The position numbers and the translations under genes are program-made. Of a DNA stretch of 64,000 nucleotides, positions 9,297 to 17,959 are shown one piece after another (position 1 is the stretch's first letter; each line of letters begins with the position of its first letter). The stretch is taken from assembly GCF_902459585.1 (NCBI RefSeq), contig NZ_CABPSC010000013.1, positions 103,007 to 167,006 on the forward strand, in the 5' to 3' direction. The notes beneath the pieces are model-generated. The model was not told the DNA's origin. It saw only the letters and a list, made by a program, of their open reading frames with translations, and searched no databases. The DNA comes from Pandoraea nosoerga. Its GTDB lineage: Bacteria; Pseudomonadota; Gammaproteobacteria; Burkholderiales; Burkholderiaceae.

Positions 9297-9381
9297 TGGT
9301 GCCCAGGGCCGGAATCGAACCGGCACGCCTTGCGGCGGGGGATTTTGAGTCCCCTGCGTCTACCAATTTCACCACCTGGGC
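9297..9381 (-). tRNA. tRNA-Leu (anticodon CAA)
   Basis: On the minus strand the gene begins GCCCAGG and ends CCTGGGC plus the discriminator A and an encoded CCA, giving a seven-pair acceptor stem. The anticodon stem-loop is GGGGA, CTCAAAA, TCCCC, placing CAA at positions 34-36, which reads UUG leucine codons. A long variable arm and the GGTTCGATTCC T-arm fit a class II leucine tRNA. The 85-nt length is normal. A CATAAT hexamer on the minus strand near 9454 could be the -10 of its promoter. Confidence 0.96.
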
Positions 9382-9497
9382 GGGTGTGCGTTCACCGGAC
9401 GGTGTCGCAGCGTGGTTCGTGCGATGCCCCATGGGCTACCGGACGAAGGCGAGATTATGACCGAAATTCGCCGCGGCCACAAGCCCGCCCACGGCCT

Positions 9498-10382
9498 TCA
9501 GTGGACCTGTTGCTGGCCCTCCAGCACGCGCAGCAGCGACGACGTGTCGTCATGCCCCCAGCCGTTCTCCATCAGCGCCGTCAACTGTCCCTTCACCAGC
9601 GACAGCGCCGGCAGCGACAGGCCGGCCTCGGCGACCGCGTCGAGGATCATCGAGAAGTCCTTGTCGTGCAGCCGCGCTTCGATGCCTGCGGAGAAGTCGC
9701 GATGCGCCATCTTCGGACCCATCATGTCGAGCATGCGGCTGCCCGCGAGTCCCTGCGAGATCGCCTCGATGACCTTGTCCTGGTCCACGCCGCTGCGCGC
9801 CGCGAACAGCATTGCCTCCGCAATGCCCTGGATGTTGATTACCTGCACGATCTGGTTGCACGCCTTCGCCACCTGACCAGCGCCGACCTCGCCGACGTGC
9901 GTGATGGTCGTGCCCAGCACCGAGAGCAGCGGCTTGACCGTCTCGAAGTCCTCGCGCGAGGCGCCGACCATGATCGACAGCGACGCCTGCGCCGCGCGCG
10001 TGGGGCCGCCAGACACCGGCGCGTCCACGAATCGAATGCCCCGGCGCGCCAGGCGCTCTGCTATGCGCCGCGTCGCCTCCGCCGAGATCGTGCTGTGATC
10101 CATGCAGATGGCGCCGGGCCGGGCGCCCTGCGCCACCCCGTTCTCGCCGAGGAGCACCGCCTCGACGTCCTGGGTCGTGGTGACGTTGGTAATGACGAAA
10201 TCGGCCTGCGCCGCCGCGAGGGCCGGCGTCTCGAAAAACGTCGCGCCCTTTTCGACGAACGGCGCGGCCGACTCGGGGCGGCGGGCGTACAGATGCAGCC
10301 GATGGCCCGCCGCCATCAGATGACGAACCATCTGGCCGCCCATGGCGCCCAGCCCGACGAATGCAATGGTGGATGTCGTCAT
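9498..10382 (-). CDS. 3-hydroxyisobutyrate dehydrogenase-family NAD(P) oxidoreductase
   Basis: The 294-residue product is a beta-hydroxyacid dehydrogenase (HIBADH, tartronate-semialdehyde reductase or relative). It has the N-terminal FVGLGAMGGQM Rossmann motif (residues 8-18), the substrate-binding DAPVSGG (120-126) and the catalytic lysine in GQVAKACNQ (Lys173). Length is typical. Members reversibly oxidise 3-hydroxyacids to semialdehydes with NAD(P); which acid is used here cannot be said. It starts seven bases after the stop of the upstream ABC binding-protein gene on the same strand, so the two are almost certainly one transcript and may import and oxidise the same compound. Confidence 0.87.
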   Translation of the reverse strand: MTTSTIAFVGLGAMGGQMVRHLMAAGHRLHLYARRPESAAPFVEKGATFFETPALAAAQADFVITNVTTTQDVEAVLLGENGVAQGARPGAICMDHSTISAEATRRIAERLARRGIRFVDAPVSGGPTRAAQASLSIMVGASREDFETVKPLLSVLGTTITHVGEVGAGQVAKACNQIVQVINIQGIAEAMLFAARSGVDQDKVIEAISQGLAGSRMLDMMGPKMAHRDFSAGIEARLHDKDFSMILDAVAEAGLSLPALSLVKGQLTALMENGWGHDDTSSLLRVLEGQQQVH

Positions 10383-10389
10383 GCCGCTA

Positions 10390-11559
10390 TCAATCCGAGA
10401 CGTACACGAACTTCCCGTTCTTGATCTGACCCATCACGCCCGCGCGCTGGTCCAACCCTACGTGATCCTGCGGGCTCAGGTTCATGATGCCGTTGGGAAT
10501 CGCGAGATTGCGCGTCGATTCGAGCGCGTCGCGCAGCGCCGAGCGAAACGCCGGCGTGCCGGGGGCGGCCGTCTTCGCCGCGCGCGGCACGGCGTCATTG
10601 AGCAGGTCCCACACGCCATAGGCGTCCGCCGCGAACTGGGTCACGGTGTCCGCGCCATATTTCGCCTCGTACTTTTTGGTAAAGGCCAGCGCGGCCGTGC
10701 GCGCCGGATGGCCCGCCGGCAGCGTCTTGGCAACGACGCCCGGCTGGGTCGGGAACAGCGTGCCCTCGACGTCCTTGCCGCCCACGCGAACGAAGTCATA
10801 CGTGGCGATACCGTGCGTCTGGTAGATCTTGCCGCCGTAGCCTCGTTCCTGCAGCGTGCGCTGCGGCAACGCGGCAGGAGTGCCCGAGCCCGCGACGAGG
10901 ATCGCATCGGGCTTGGCCGCCATCAGCTTGAGCACCTGGCCAGTGACGCTCGTGTCCGTCCGGTTGAAACGCTCCTGCGCCACGATCTTGAGCTTGCGCA
11001 ACTCGGCGAACTTCGAGAATTCCTTCCACCAGCTCTCGCCGTAGGCGTCGGCAAAGCCGATGAAGCCCACGGTCTTGACGCCGTGATTGGCCATGTAACG
11101 GGTCATCACGTCGGCCATGGCCGAATCGTTGGCGGCCATCTTGAACGCCCAGCGCCGCTTGGCGTCCTGCGGCTCCACGGCGACGGCCGAGCCGATCAGC
11201 GTGATCATGGGCGTTTCGGCCTCGGAGATTGGATCGAGCATGGCCAGCGCGCTCGGCGTGATGTTCGGCCCGACGATCACGTCGACCTTGTTCTCGCTGA
11301 TGAGCTTGCGCGCGTTCTTCACGGCCGTGCCCGGATCGGAGCCGTCGTCCAGGAACACGTAATGCGCTTTCTGGCCGCCGATCTGATCCGGCCAGAGCTG
11401 CATGGCGTTCTTGCTGGCAATGCCGATGGCGGCCGCGGGGCCGGTCGACGACAGGTCGATGCCGACGGTGATGTCGGCACGGGCCGCCGTCGTCACGCCG
11501 GCGAGGGTCATGGCAAGCACCACGCCCGAGAGGCGGATGCCGCGAAGAGCTGAGCGCAT
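10390..11559 (-). CDS. branched-chain amino-acid-type ABC transporter substrate-binding protein
   Basis: The 389-residue product has a signal peptide of about 28 residues ending TAARA and a type I periplasmic binding fold (Peripla_BP_6/LivK-like), seen in the opening DITVGIDLSSTGPAAAIG and the VDVIVGPNITPSALAM region. It would capture an amino acid or small organic acid in the periplasm. The start at 11559 follows AAGGAG at a good distance; a longer frame exists upstream but lacks a signal sequence. No permease or ATPase genes are adjacent, so the membrane components must be elsewhere or shared. It is the first gene of a two-gene operon with the hydroxyacid dehydrogenase. Confidence 0.88.
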   Translation of the reverse strand: MRSALRGIRLSGVVLAMTLAGVTTAARADITVGIDLSSTGPAAAIGIASKNAMQLWPDQIGGQKAHYVFLDDGSDPGTAVKNARKLISENKVDVIVGPNITPSALAMLDPISEAETPMITLIGSAVAVEPQDAKRRWAFKMAANDSAMADVMTRYMANHGVKTVGFIGFADAYGESWWKEFSKFAELRKLKIVAQERFNRTDTSVTGQVLKLMAAKPDAILVAGSGTPAALPQRTLQERGYGGKIYQTHGIATYDFVRVGGKDVEGTLFPTQPGVVAKTLPAGHPARTAALAFTKKYEAKYGADTVTQFAADAYGVWDLLNDAVPRAAKTAAPGTPAFRSALRDALESTRNLAIPNGIMNLSPQDHVGLDQRAGVMGQIKNGKFVYVSD

Positions 11560-12224
11560 GGGGTCTCCTTGTAGACGAATCGCATAAGCATACCGCACCG
11601 CTTGCGTTCCTCCAGCCAGGAAAAATAGTTGGTCCGCGGGTGTCGGTCGACCGGTGCGGGTGACCTCCGGCATCCGGTCGCCCACATCAGCGCGGCATGG
11701 AACTCAATATTCGGAAAATTGTTTTTGACGAAACCTTGCTGTCTGATTTAGTGTTTTGTTGTGAATTCTTGTTTTTGATTGTGAGTGGGTAATTAAACCG
11801 TAATTTAAATTACGATGATTTTTTCTGTTGCATGAATTTCCATGTCTGAACCGGGCAGCCGGGCAGCCGGGCAGCCGGGCAGTCGGGCAATAGGCGCGCC
11901 GCTTCTGCACGCGGTGAACGGCGGGGCGTGTCGTGGCGCGCGCATTTGCACCGTGGCGAGGGGCGTGCGGCAGCGACGAAATGCGCCATGTGGCGCCGTC
12001 TAGTGCATGCGTAATGCCGCGCAACGCCGTGCAATGCGACGTAATGGTCTGCGCCAGCCACAGATGGCCGGTATTCGAGGGCAAGGCGACTTGATGAGGA
12101 TTCGGTGATCGTTGTTTTATCGAAATTGATTGTGTTTATTGTTTTTCGATGAGGTGATTTGATTTATTCGAGGGTGATTATTTAAATCGTCATGAAGTAC
12201 TCGCTTCCGGAGGGCGAATAACTC
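11560..12224. other. AT-rich spacer without a convincing gene
   Basis: This 665-bp spacer contains two strikingly AT-rich patches (about 11700-11840 and 12100-12200) in otherwise GC-rich DNA, and an 8-bp tandem array between them. Short frames occur on the minus strand but have no signature, odd composition and no ribosome site, so I do not call them. The right patch, ending with GGAGGG at 12210-12215, probably holds the promoter for the barrel genes; I cannot pick a firm -35/-10 pair. Confidence 0.6.
11851..11890. repeat. 8-bp tandem array
   Basis: Four exact copies of CCGGGCAG start at 11851, 11859, 11867 and 11875, followed by a degenerate fifth copy (TCGGGCAA). The array sits in the AT-rich spacer. 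Confidence 0.9.
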
Positions 12225-13465
12225 ATGCGGAATCTGTTGCGGATTTGCCTGCGCCGCGCAGCCGTGGGCTGGAGCCTGATACTGCTCGCGCCGATCGCTT
12301 ATGGCCCGCCTGTGCGGCGTATGCCGAGACGATGGCCACCGTCGCGCCGCCGTCGGCGGAGCCGACTCCGACTGTCCCGGCCGCTGCCGCCGATGCGTCA
12401 TCGAAGTCCCGCAAGGTGTCCTGGCACTCGCCGGAGGATGGCAAATTCGACGCGAGCGACTTTTTGCTGAACCATCGCGGCGCGCTGCCGGTGCCCATGA
12501 TCATCACCGAGCCCGCCGTTGGCTACGGGGGCGGTGTCGCATTGATGTTCTTCTCCGAGTCGATGGCCGACGCCGCGCAAAACGCCAGGGAGACCGGTGT
12601 GATGTCGCCGCCGAACATTACCGCCGTCGGCGGGATGTACACGGAAAACGGCACTTGGGGCGCAGGCCTCATGCACTTTCACACCTGGGGCGGTGACTCG
12701 ATTCGCTATCTGGGCGGCCTTGCCAAGGTCAACATGAAGACCGACTACTATGGGCTGCTCAATTCACCGCGCTCTTACCAGCTCAATGGCTGGCTGCTGG
12801 TCCAGCAGGTGCTGTTCCGGCTGGGGCACTCGCATTGGTTCGTGGGGCCGCGCTACACCTATTTCGACTCGAACACGCATTTCACCGGCCAGGTGGCCCA
12901 GGAAGTCGGGGTGCCGGATGCCCAACGGCGCATCGGCAAGGTCGGCGTCGTGATCGATTACGACACGCGCGACAACATGTTCTTCCCGAACCGCGGCAGC
13001 TATATGGAGCTGGAGATTCAGGCGGCGCGTCCATGGGCCGGCAGTTCGCAGTCGTTCGAGACGTATAACGGACGCGGCTACACGTGGTTGCCGCTCGGTC
13101 GCGCCTGGGTGCTCGGCCTGCGAGTCGACGGACGCTTCTCTGCCGGCGACACTCCTTTCTACGCGCAGCCTTACGTGAAACTGCGCGGCGTCCAGCAAGG
13201 CCGGTATCAGGACCGCAACGCGGCCATGCTCGAAGCCGAACTGCGATGGAACGTCGTACCGCGTTGGTATGTGCTCGGCTTCACGGGGGCGGGGCGAGCG
13301 TGGGGCAAGTGGAAGACGTTCTCCGACGCCGACAACGTGATCAGCGTGGGGGCCGGCTTCCGCTATCTGATTGCGTCCAAGCTCGGGCTTGCCGTTGGCA
13401 TCGACGTGGCGCACAGCAAAGGCGAGAACGCGTTCTATATCCAGGTCGGCAGCGCCTGGCATTGA
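12225..13465 (+). pseudogene. Omp85/BamA-type barrel protein, signal peptide out of frame
   Basis: ATG 12225 follows GGAGGG ten bases upstream and opens a good signal peptide (MRNLLRICLRRAAVGWSLIL, then LAPIA). The frame then leaves the barrel. The barrel-coding frame contains LWPACAAYA followed by ETMATV, an ideal continuation ending in a signal-peptidase site. Joining the two needs one extra base near 12298. The remaining 385 or so residues form a 16-strand-like surface-antigen domain (Bac_surface_Ag): PAVGYGGG start, DYDTRDNMFFPNRG strand, RGVQQGRYQDRN lid-like loop and a terminal beta strand. POTRA domains are absent. Either this is a frameshifted gene, a sequencing error, or the barrel frame starts at the weak TTG 12245 without a signal, which would not reach the outer membrane. 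Confidence 0.72.
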
Positions 13466-13509
13466 GGCGCGCGACTGTCATCCACCGGACGAGACGATAG
13501 GACGAATGC

Positions 13510-14661
13510 ATGCGAATGGGGCCAAATGCGCGTTTCCGCAAGGGTGTGGCGCTCGCGGCGGTGTGCCTGTGTGGCGCGGCGACCGATGCCGCCGCCTGGA
13601 GCGCGGGGGCGACGGGGGCGACGATGGTCTCGCCCACCGCGTCGGAGAGCGCCGACGGCGATGTCGCGGCGCGGCGCGGGTGGTATCGCGGCGTCATCGG
13701 CCCGACGGCAACCCCGGACACAGGCGCGGCGCCGACCCCAGCCGCCCCGGGCGACGCCGCGACGGCGAACGCCTCCGCATCGGCGGGCGGCACGGCGACC
13801 ACCGCTGCGCCGGCGCCCAGGCATTGGGACCGGGCGCTGCCGTTTTTCGCGCAACGCGTCATCGACCGGGGATACGATCTGCCCAATCCCTATGACATCG
13901 GCTATTCCTATTTCAACGGCACGCAGCGCTACCAGCTCAGTCACCTGATGGTCGGTGCGAACGGCAACCCACTGCGCTCGGCGGACTTCGTGCAGTTCGA
14001 TCAGTCGCGCATTCGGAGCGAGTCGAACCAGTTTCAGCTCGGCGCGTGGCTGTTCCCGTTCATGAACGTGTACGCGATCGTGGGCAATGTGCGCGGCGGC
14101 GGCGACATCAACATCAGTTTCTCCTCGCTCACGGCGCTCGAGCAGTTCTTCGGCCTGAACGTCGGTTGTGCCGGCAGACGGCCACGGCCCGACTGCGCCA
14201 ACCCGATCAAGCTTCCCACGCAGCGCGCCAACTATAGCGGGCACACATATGGCGCCGGGTTCACGCTCGTGGGTACGTATGGCGACGTGTTCTTCTCGTT
14301 GCCGGTGACGTATACGGTGTCGGACATCTCGATGTCCGAGTCGTTGATTCAGTCATGGAACATCTCGCCGCGCGTGGGCTGGAATCTCCGCCTGGGCGCC
14401 TACGGGATCCTCACACCGTATGTCGGCGCGACGTGGTTCCGCACCCGGGCCACGATCACCGGCCACTTCGATATCCCGATCGAGGCGGCGCCCGGGCAGA
14501 CGCAGCGGCTGGACTACCGGATCGACGAGTCCGTGACGGGCAGTTGGAGCGGTGTGGCCGGAGTGAGCTGGGCGGCGAGCAAACGTTTCGGGCTGCTTGC
14601 GGAGTTCGGTTACGGCTATCATCGCAACGACGTCATCCTCACGGCGTTTCTGAGGTTCTGA
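13510..14661 (+). CDS. outer-membrane beta-barrel protein, family not identified
   Basis: The 383-residue product has a signal peptide (to about residue 29, DAAA) then a 75-residue Ala/Thr/Pro-rich linker, then a domain rich in alternating hydrophobic strands ending in RNDVILTAFLRF. A final Phe is the classical outer-membrane assembly signal. A small Cys pair (GCAGRRPRPDC) suggests a disulfide in an extracellular loop. I do not recognise the family. ATGs at 13506, 13510 and 13516 are crowded; 13510 is in the long frame and follows an AGGA. Its stop overlaps the next gene's start by one base, so the three barrel genes are likely one operon. Confidence 0.7.
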   Translation: MRMGPNARFRKGVALAAVCLCGAATDAAAWSAGATGATMVSPTASESADGDVAARRGWYRGVIGPTATPDTGAAPTPAAPGDAATANASASAGGTATTAAPAPRHWDRALPFFAQRVIDRGYDLPNPYDIGYSYFNGTQRYQLSHLMVGANGNPLRSADFVQFDQSRIRSESNQFQLGAWLFPFMNVYAIVGNVRGGGDINISFSSLTALEQFFGLNVGCAGRRPRPDCANPIKLPTQRANYSGHTYGAGFTLVGTYGDVFFSLPVTYTVSDISMSESLIQSWNISPRVGWNLRLGAYGILTPYVGATWFRTRATITGHFDIPIEAAPGQTQRLDYRIDESVTGSWSGVAGVSWAASKRFGLLAEFGYGYHRNDVILTAFLRF

Positions 14662-15932
14662 TGCGCGCGCCGCGGATTGCCACGGCGGGGCGGGATATGC
14701 GGCTCGGCGGCACGGCCGCCGTGCTGCTCGCCGTCAGCGCATGTGCCTGGGCGCCGCCGGCGTGGGCCCTCGACGCCGGCACCCAGACGTCCGTTGCCGC
14801 ACCCGCGGCCGGCTCGGCGACGACCGTGCCGGCCGACACATCGGCGACGGGAGCTTCGCCTGCCACGCGGCAAGGCTGGATCGATCGCCTGCTCGCGAAG
14901 CTCGGCGCGGCCGACAAGGTCGACGTGAGCCACGGGATGGACTGGGGCGTCATGCCGGGCCCGTTCTACAACCCCGAGATGGGGTTCGGCATTGGCGCGG
15001 CCGCCGTTGGCCTGTACAAGACGCGAGATGCCTTGCCCACGACGCAACTCTCGACCATGACGATCCACGGCTTCGGTACCACGACCGGCGCGTTCGGTAT
15101 CGGCGTGGACAACACGACGTTTTTCACCGACGACCGGTTTCGCTTCGTCTTCGCGGGTGCGCTGGTCAATATGCCGACGCAGTACTGGGGAATCGGCTAC
15201 ACGAGTGCAAGCAACGACGACAATCGGGAGAAGTACACCAAGCGCAGCGCCTTCGTGCGGCCGACCTTCCTCTGGCGACTCTGGCCCAGCGCCTACGGCG
15301 GCTTCGGCGTCGACGCGCACTTCGATTCGGCGGTGAACCGGGACAAGGGTGACGCCAGCGCGTTCGTTACGGACCCCATCGGTCCGTATGTGCGCAGCAT
15401 CGGCGTGAGCGCCAACTTTTCCTACGACACCCGCGACTTCATTCCGAACCCGTACCGCGGCCAGGCGTTGATCCTCACCGGCACTTTCTACCGGCGCGCC
15501 TTCGGCAGCAGCACGGCGTTCGAGTCGCTGGAATGGTCCTACGATCACTACACGCGGTTTCGCGAGCGCGATGTGCTGGCGGTGGACGTCTACGGGAAGT
15601 TCAGTTGGGGCGACGTGCCGTGGAGCATGATGCCGACGTTTGGCGATGGCAAGCACATGCGCGGCTATTTTCTCGGCCAGTACCGGGACAGGAACATGCT
15701 CACGGCGCAGGTGGAATACCGACTGCATCTCACGGGACGCCACGGGATGGTCGTGTGGCTGGGGGCGGGGGCGATCGCCGATCGCCCCGGTAACCTGGCC
15801 TCGGCGCACTGGTTGCCCAACGGCGGCGTGGGCTATCGCTTCGAATTCAAGCCACGAGTAAACGTGCGATTCGATGTCGGTTTCGGTCGCCAGACGCGCG
15901 GCGTCTACTTCCAGATCAACGAGGCGTTCTAG
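14661..15932 (+). CDS. Omp85/BamA-type barrel protein without POTRA domains
   Basis: The 423-residue product has a signal peptide ending near AWA (residue 36), a 35-residue Ala/Thr-rich linker, then a surface-antigen barrel: PFYNPEMGFGIGAAAVG, NFSYDTRDFIPNPYRG (the typical strand before the conserved loop), HMRGYFLGQYRDRN (position of the Omp85 VRGF/Y lid motif) and a final Phe. There is no room for POTRA domains. It starts at the TGATG overlap with the preceding gene; a longer in-frame extension upstream is antisense-like and has no signal sequence. The same barrel type is encoded two genes upstream. Such POTRA-less Omp85 relatives exist but have little known function. Confidence 0.8.
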   Translation: MRAPRIATAGRDMRLGGTAAVLLAVSACAWAPPAWALDAGTQTSVAAPAAGSATTVPADTSATGASPATRQGWIDRLLAKLGAADKVDVSHGMDWGVMPGPFYNPEMGFGIGAAAVGLYKTRDALPTTQLSTMTIHGFGTTTGAFGIGVDNTTFFTDDRFRFVFAGALVNMPTQYWGIGYTSASNDDNREKYTKRSAFVRPTFLWRLWPSAYGGFGVDAHFDSAVNRDKGDASAFVTDPIGPYVRSIGVSANFSYDTRDFIPNPYRGQALILTGTFYRRAFGSSTAFESLEWSYDHYTRFRERDVLAVDVYGKFSWGDVPWSMMPTFGDGKHMRGYFLGQYRDRNMLTAQVEYRLHLTGRHGMVVWLGAGAIADRPGNLASAHWLPNGGVGYRFEFKPRVNVRFDVGFGRQTRGVYFQINEAF

Positions 15933-16025
15933 CGCGCTGATCCATCACGCCGAAAGCGGGGAGGGTGCCGCCCGGTTCGTTGTCGCCGGCACAGCGGCCG
16001 CGGGTGGACCGCCTCCGCCTCGCAC

Positions 16026-16967
16026 TCAAAGCTCGTAGTTCTCGTGCTCGCCGCGCAGCGCCTGCTCGACGAGCTTGCGGGTGAGGATCGGCGAGAGCAG
16101 CTCCACCATGGTGAAGACGTAGCCGCGCAGGTATGCGCCCTGCTTGAGCGCGACGCGCGTTACGTTCGTGCCGAAAAGGTGCCCGACCTGGATGGCGCGC
16201 AGATTGCGGTCACGCTCCGGATCGAACGCCACCCCCGCGAGAATCCCCACGCCCAGACCCAGTTCCACGTAGGTCTTGATGACGTCGGCATCGATCGCCT
16301 CGAGCACGATATCCGGCGGTACGTGGCGCAGGGCGAACGCCTGATCGATCTTGGCGCGTCCGGCGAACTGCGGGTCGTAGGTGATCAGCGGATACTTGGC
16401 GAGATCTTCGATGCCGACCGACGATAGTTGCAGCAGCGGATGGTCGGGTGGCACCACGGCCACATGCTGCCACTGATAGCACGGCAGCGAGACCAGATCC
16501 TTGTAACCGGCGATGGCTTCGGTGGCGATGGCCAGGTCCGCCTGGTCATGCAGCACCATTTCTGCGATCTGCGTGGGGCTACCCTGGAGAATCGACAGCC
16601 GCACCTTGGGGAAGCGCTTCTTGAATTCGGCCACCGCGTGCGGCAGCGAGTAGCGCGCCTGCGTGTGCGTGGTCGCGATGGTGAGGCTGCCCTGGTCCTG
16701 GGCGGCATAGTCCTTGCCGATGCGCTTGAGGCTTTCCACCTCTAGAAGGATGCGCTCTATCGATTCGAAGATGATGCGCCCGGGCTCCGTCAGGTTACGG
16801 ATGCGCTTGCCATGCCGGGCAAAGATGTCCACCCCGAGTTCTTCCTCGAGTTCGATGATTGCCTTGGAGACCCCCGGCTGAGAGGTAAAGAGCGCCTTGG
16901 CGGCCTCCGTCAGATTGAAATTCTGGCGGACGGCCTCGCGCACGAAACGGAACTGGTGCAGGTTCAT
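16026..16967 (-). CDS. cysB: CysB-type LysR regulator of sulfur assimilation
   Basis: The 313-residue product has an N-terminal winged helix (MNLHQFRFVREAVRQNFNLT, then SQPGVSKAIIELEEELG) and an effector domain with TTHTQARYSLP, the acetylserine/sulfate-binding loop of CysB and Cbl. It should activate sulfate and sulfonate assimilation when cysteine is low. The ATG at 16967 starts directly at the conserved N-terminus; the upstream in-frame extension is non-conserved. It is divergent from the tauE-cysH-cysD-cysN cluster, the arrangement expected in Burkholderiales. Confidence 0.92.
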   Translation of the reverse strand: MNLHQFRFVREAVRQNFNLTEAAKALFTSQPGVSKAIIELEEELGVDIFARHGKRIRNLTEPGRIIFESIERILLEVESLKRIGKDYAAQDQGSLTIATTHTQARYSLPHAVAEFKKRFPKVRLSILQGSPTQIAEMVLHDQADLAIATEAIAGYKDLVSLPCYQWQHVAVVPPDHPLLQLSSVGIEDLAKYPLITYDPQFAGRAKIDQAFALRHVPPDIVLEAIDADVIKTYVELGLGVGILAGVAFDPERDRNLRAIQVGHLFGTNVTRVALKQGAYLRGYVFTMVELLSPILTRKLVEQALRGEHENYEL

Positions 16968-17052
16968 TTGTATAACTTTAGAAAATATACAAACAATTTT
17001 TAATTCGTTTGAAGTATATAGCCTTTTCATTACAGTGGGTGCCACTGTTTCG

Positions 17053-17062
17053 ATAACGTTAT
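17053..17062. promoter_or_regulatory. palindrome ATAACGTTAT upstream of the sulfur operon
   Basis: A perfect 10-bp palindrome sits in the cysB-tauE intergenic region, followed by TCCC. Position and symmetry suggest a LysR-type (CysB) half-site or promoter element. The same 10 bp recur at 43614 upstream of an unrelated gene, so the assignment is weak. Confidence 0.3.
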
Positions 17063-17153
17063 TCCCGCCAGGCATTAAGCATTCGACAGGCATTCGACAC
17101 ATTCGGCAGGCACCTGGCCTGCACCCAACCCGCACCCAACAGGAACGTCATTC

Positions 17154-17930
17154 ATGTCGCTGTGGCTCGAACCCATTTCCGGATTTGGCGTCGGCCTGCT
17201 GGTCGGGCTGACCGGTGTGGGCGGCGGCTCGCTGATGACGCCCCTGCTCACGTTGCTGCTCGGCTATGCCGCGCCGGTCGCGGTCGGCACCGATCTGGCG
17301 TTCGCGGCCATCACGAAGAGCTTCGGCACCGTGGCGCACCGCGCGCACGGCCACGTGAAGTGGCACATCGTGCGCCGCCTGATCCTCGGCGCGCTGCCCG
17401 CGGCGCTCGTCACGATCCTTGGCCTCAAGCGCCTGGGCGAGATCGACGACGGGGCCTTGCACGTCATCAAACTGACGATCGCCGCATCGGTGTTGCTCAC
17501 GGTGCTCTCGCTGCTTTTTCGCGCGAAGCTGCTCGCCACGCTGCGCGCCCACCCGAACTGGCAGTTGACGGGATCCGCGCAGGCGGGCGCGACGGTGCTC
17601 GTCGGCGCCGTGCTCGGCGTGCTGGTCACGATTTCCTCGATCGGCGCGGGCGCCGTTGGCGCGACGCTGATCCTGATGCTGTACCCGCAACTGGAGCCGG
17701 CCGAAGTCGCCGGCACCGATATCGCCTACGCGGTGCCGCTCACGGCCATTGCCGCGTTGGGCCATATCTGGCTCGAGACGGTGCATTGGGCACTGCTCGG
17801 CAGTCTGCTGATCGGCTCGCTGCCCGGCATCTGGCTGGGCGCGAAGCTCGCCCGTCACTTGCCCGAGCGCATCGTGCGCGGGGCGCTGGCGGCGACGCTC
17901 ACGCTCGCCGCGGTGAAGCTGGTCGGCTGA
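17154..17930 (+). CDS. TauE/SafE-family sulfite or sulfonate exporter
   Basis: The 258-residue product is an integral membrane protein of the TauE/SafE (DUF81) family with about seven or eight hydrophobic segments and the family's duplicated Gly-rich motif (GVGLLVGLTGVGGGSLMTPL near the start; a matching SSIGAGAVGATLILML in the second half). Family members move sulfite, sulfoacetate or related anions across the inner membrane. Its place at the head of the cysteine cluster, divergent from cysB, suggests a sulfur role. ATG 17154 follows AGGAA; cysH follows after 29 bp, so it is probably the first gene of the operon. Confidence 0.85.
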   Translation: MSLWLEPISGFGVGLLVGLTGVGGGSLMTPLLTLLLGYAAPVAVGTDLAFAAITKSFGTVAHRAHGHVKWHIVRRLILGALPAALVTILGLKRLGEIDDGALHVIKLTIAASVLLTVLSLLFRAKLLATLRAHPNWQLTGSAQAGATVLVGAVLGVLVTISSIGAGAVGATLILMLYPQLEPAEVAGTDIAYAVPLTAIAALGHIWLETVHWALLGSLLIGSLPGIWLGAKLARHLPERIVRGALAATLTLAAVKLVG

Positions 17931-17959
17931 CACCCCACGGAACACAAGGAGTTCGCGAG

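Noticed and set aside
9297-9381. tRNA-Leu as attachment site of an integrated element
   Set aside because: I found no integrase and no duplicated tRNA end in the window; the nearby IS fragment is a transposase-type relic, not an integrative element.
11704-12084. Small minus-strand frames in the AT-rich spacer
   Set aside because: No ribosome site, biased composition and an 8-bp repeat inside; nothing recognisable as protein.
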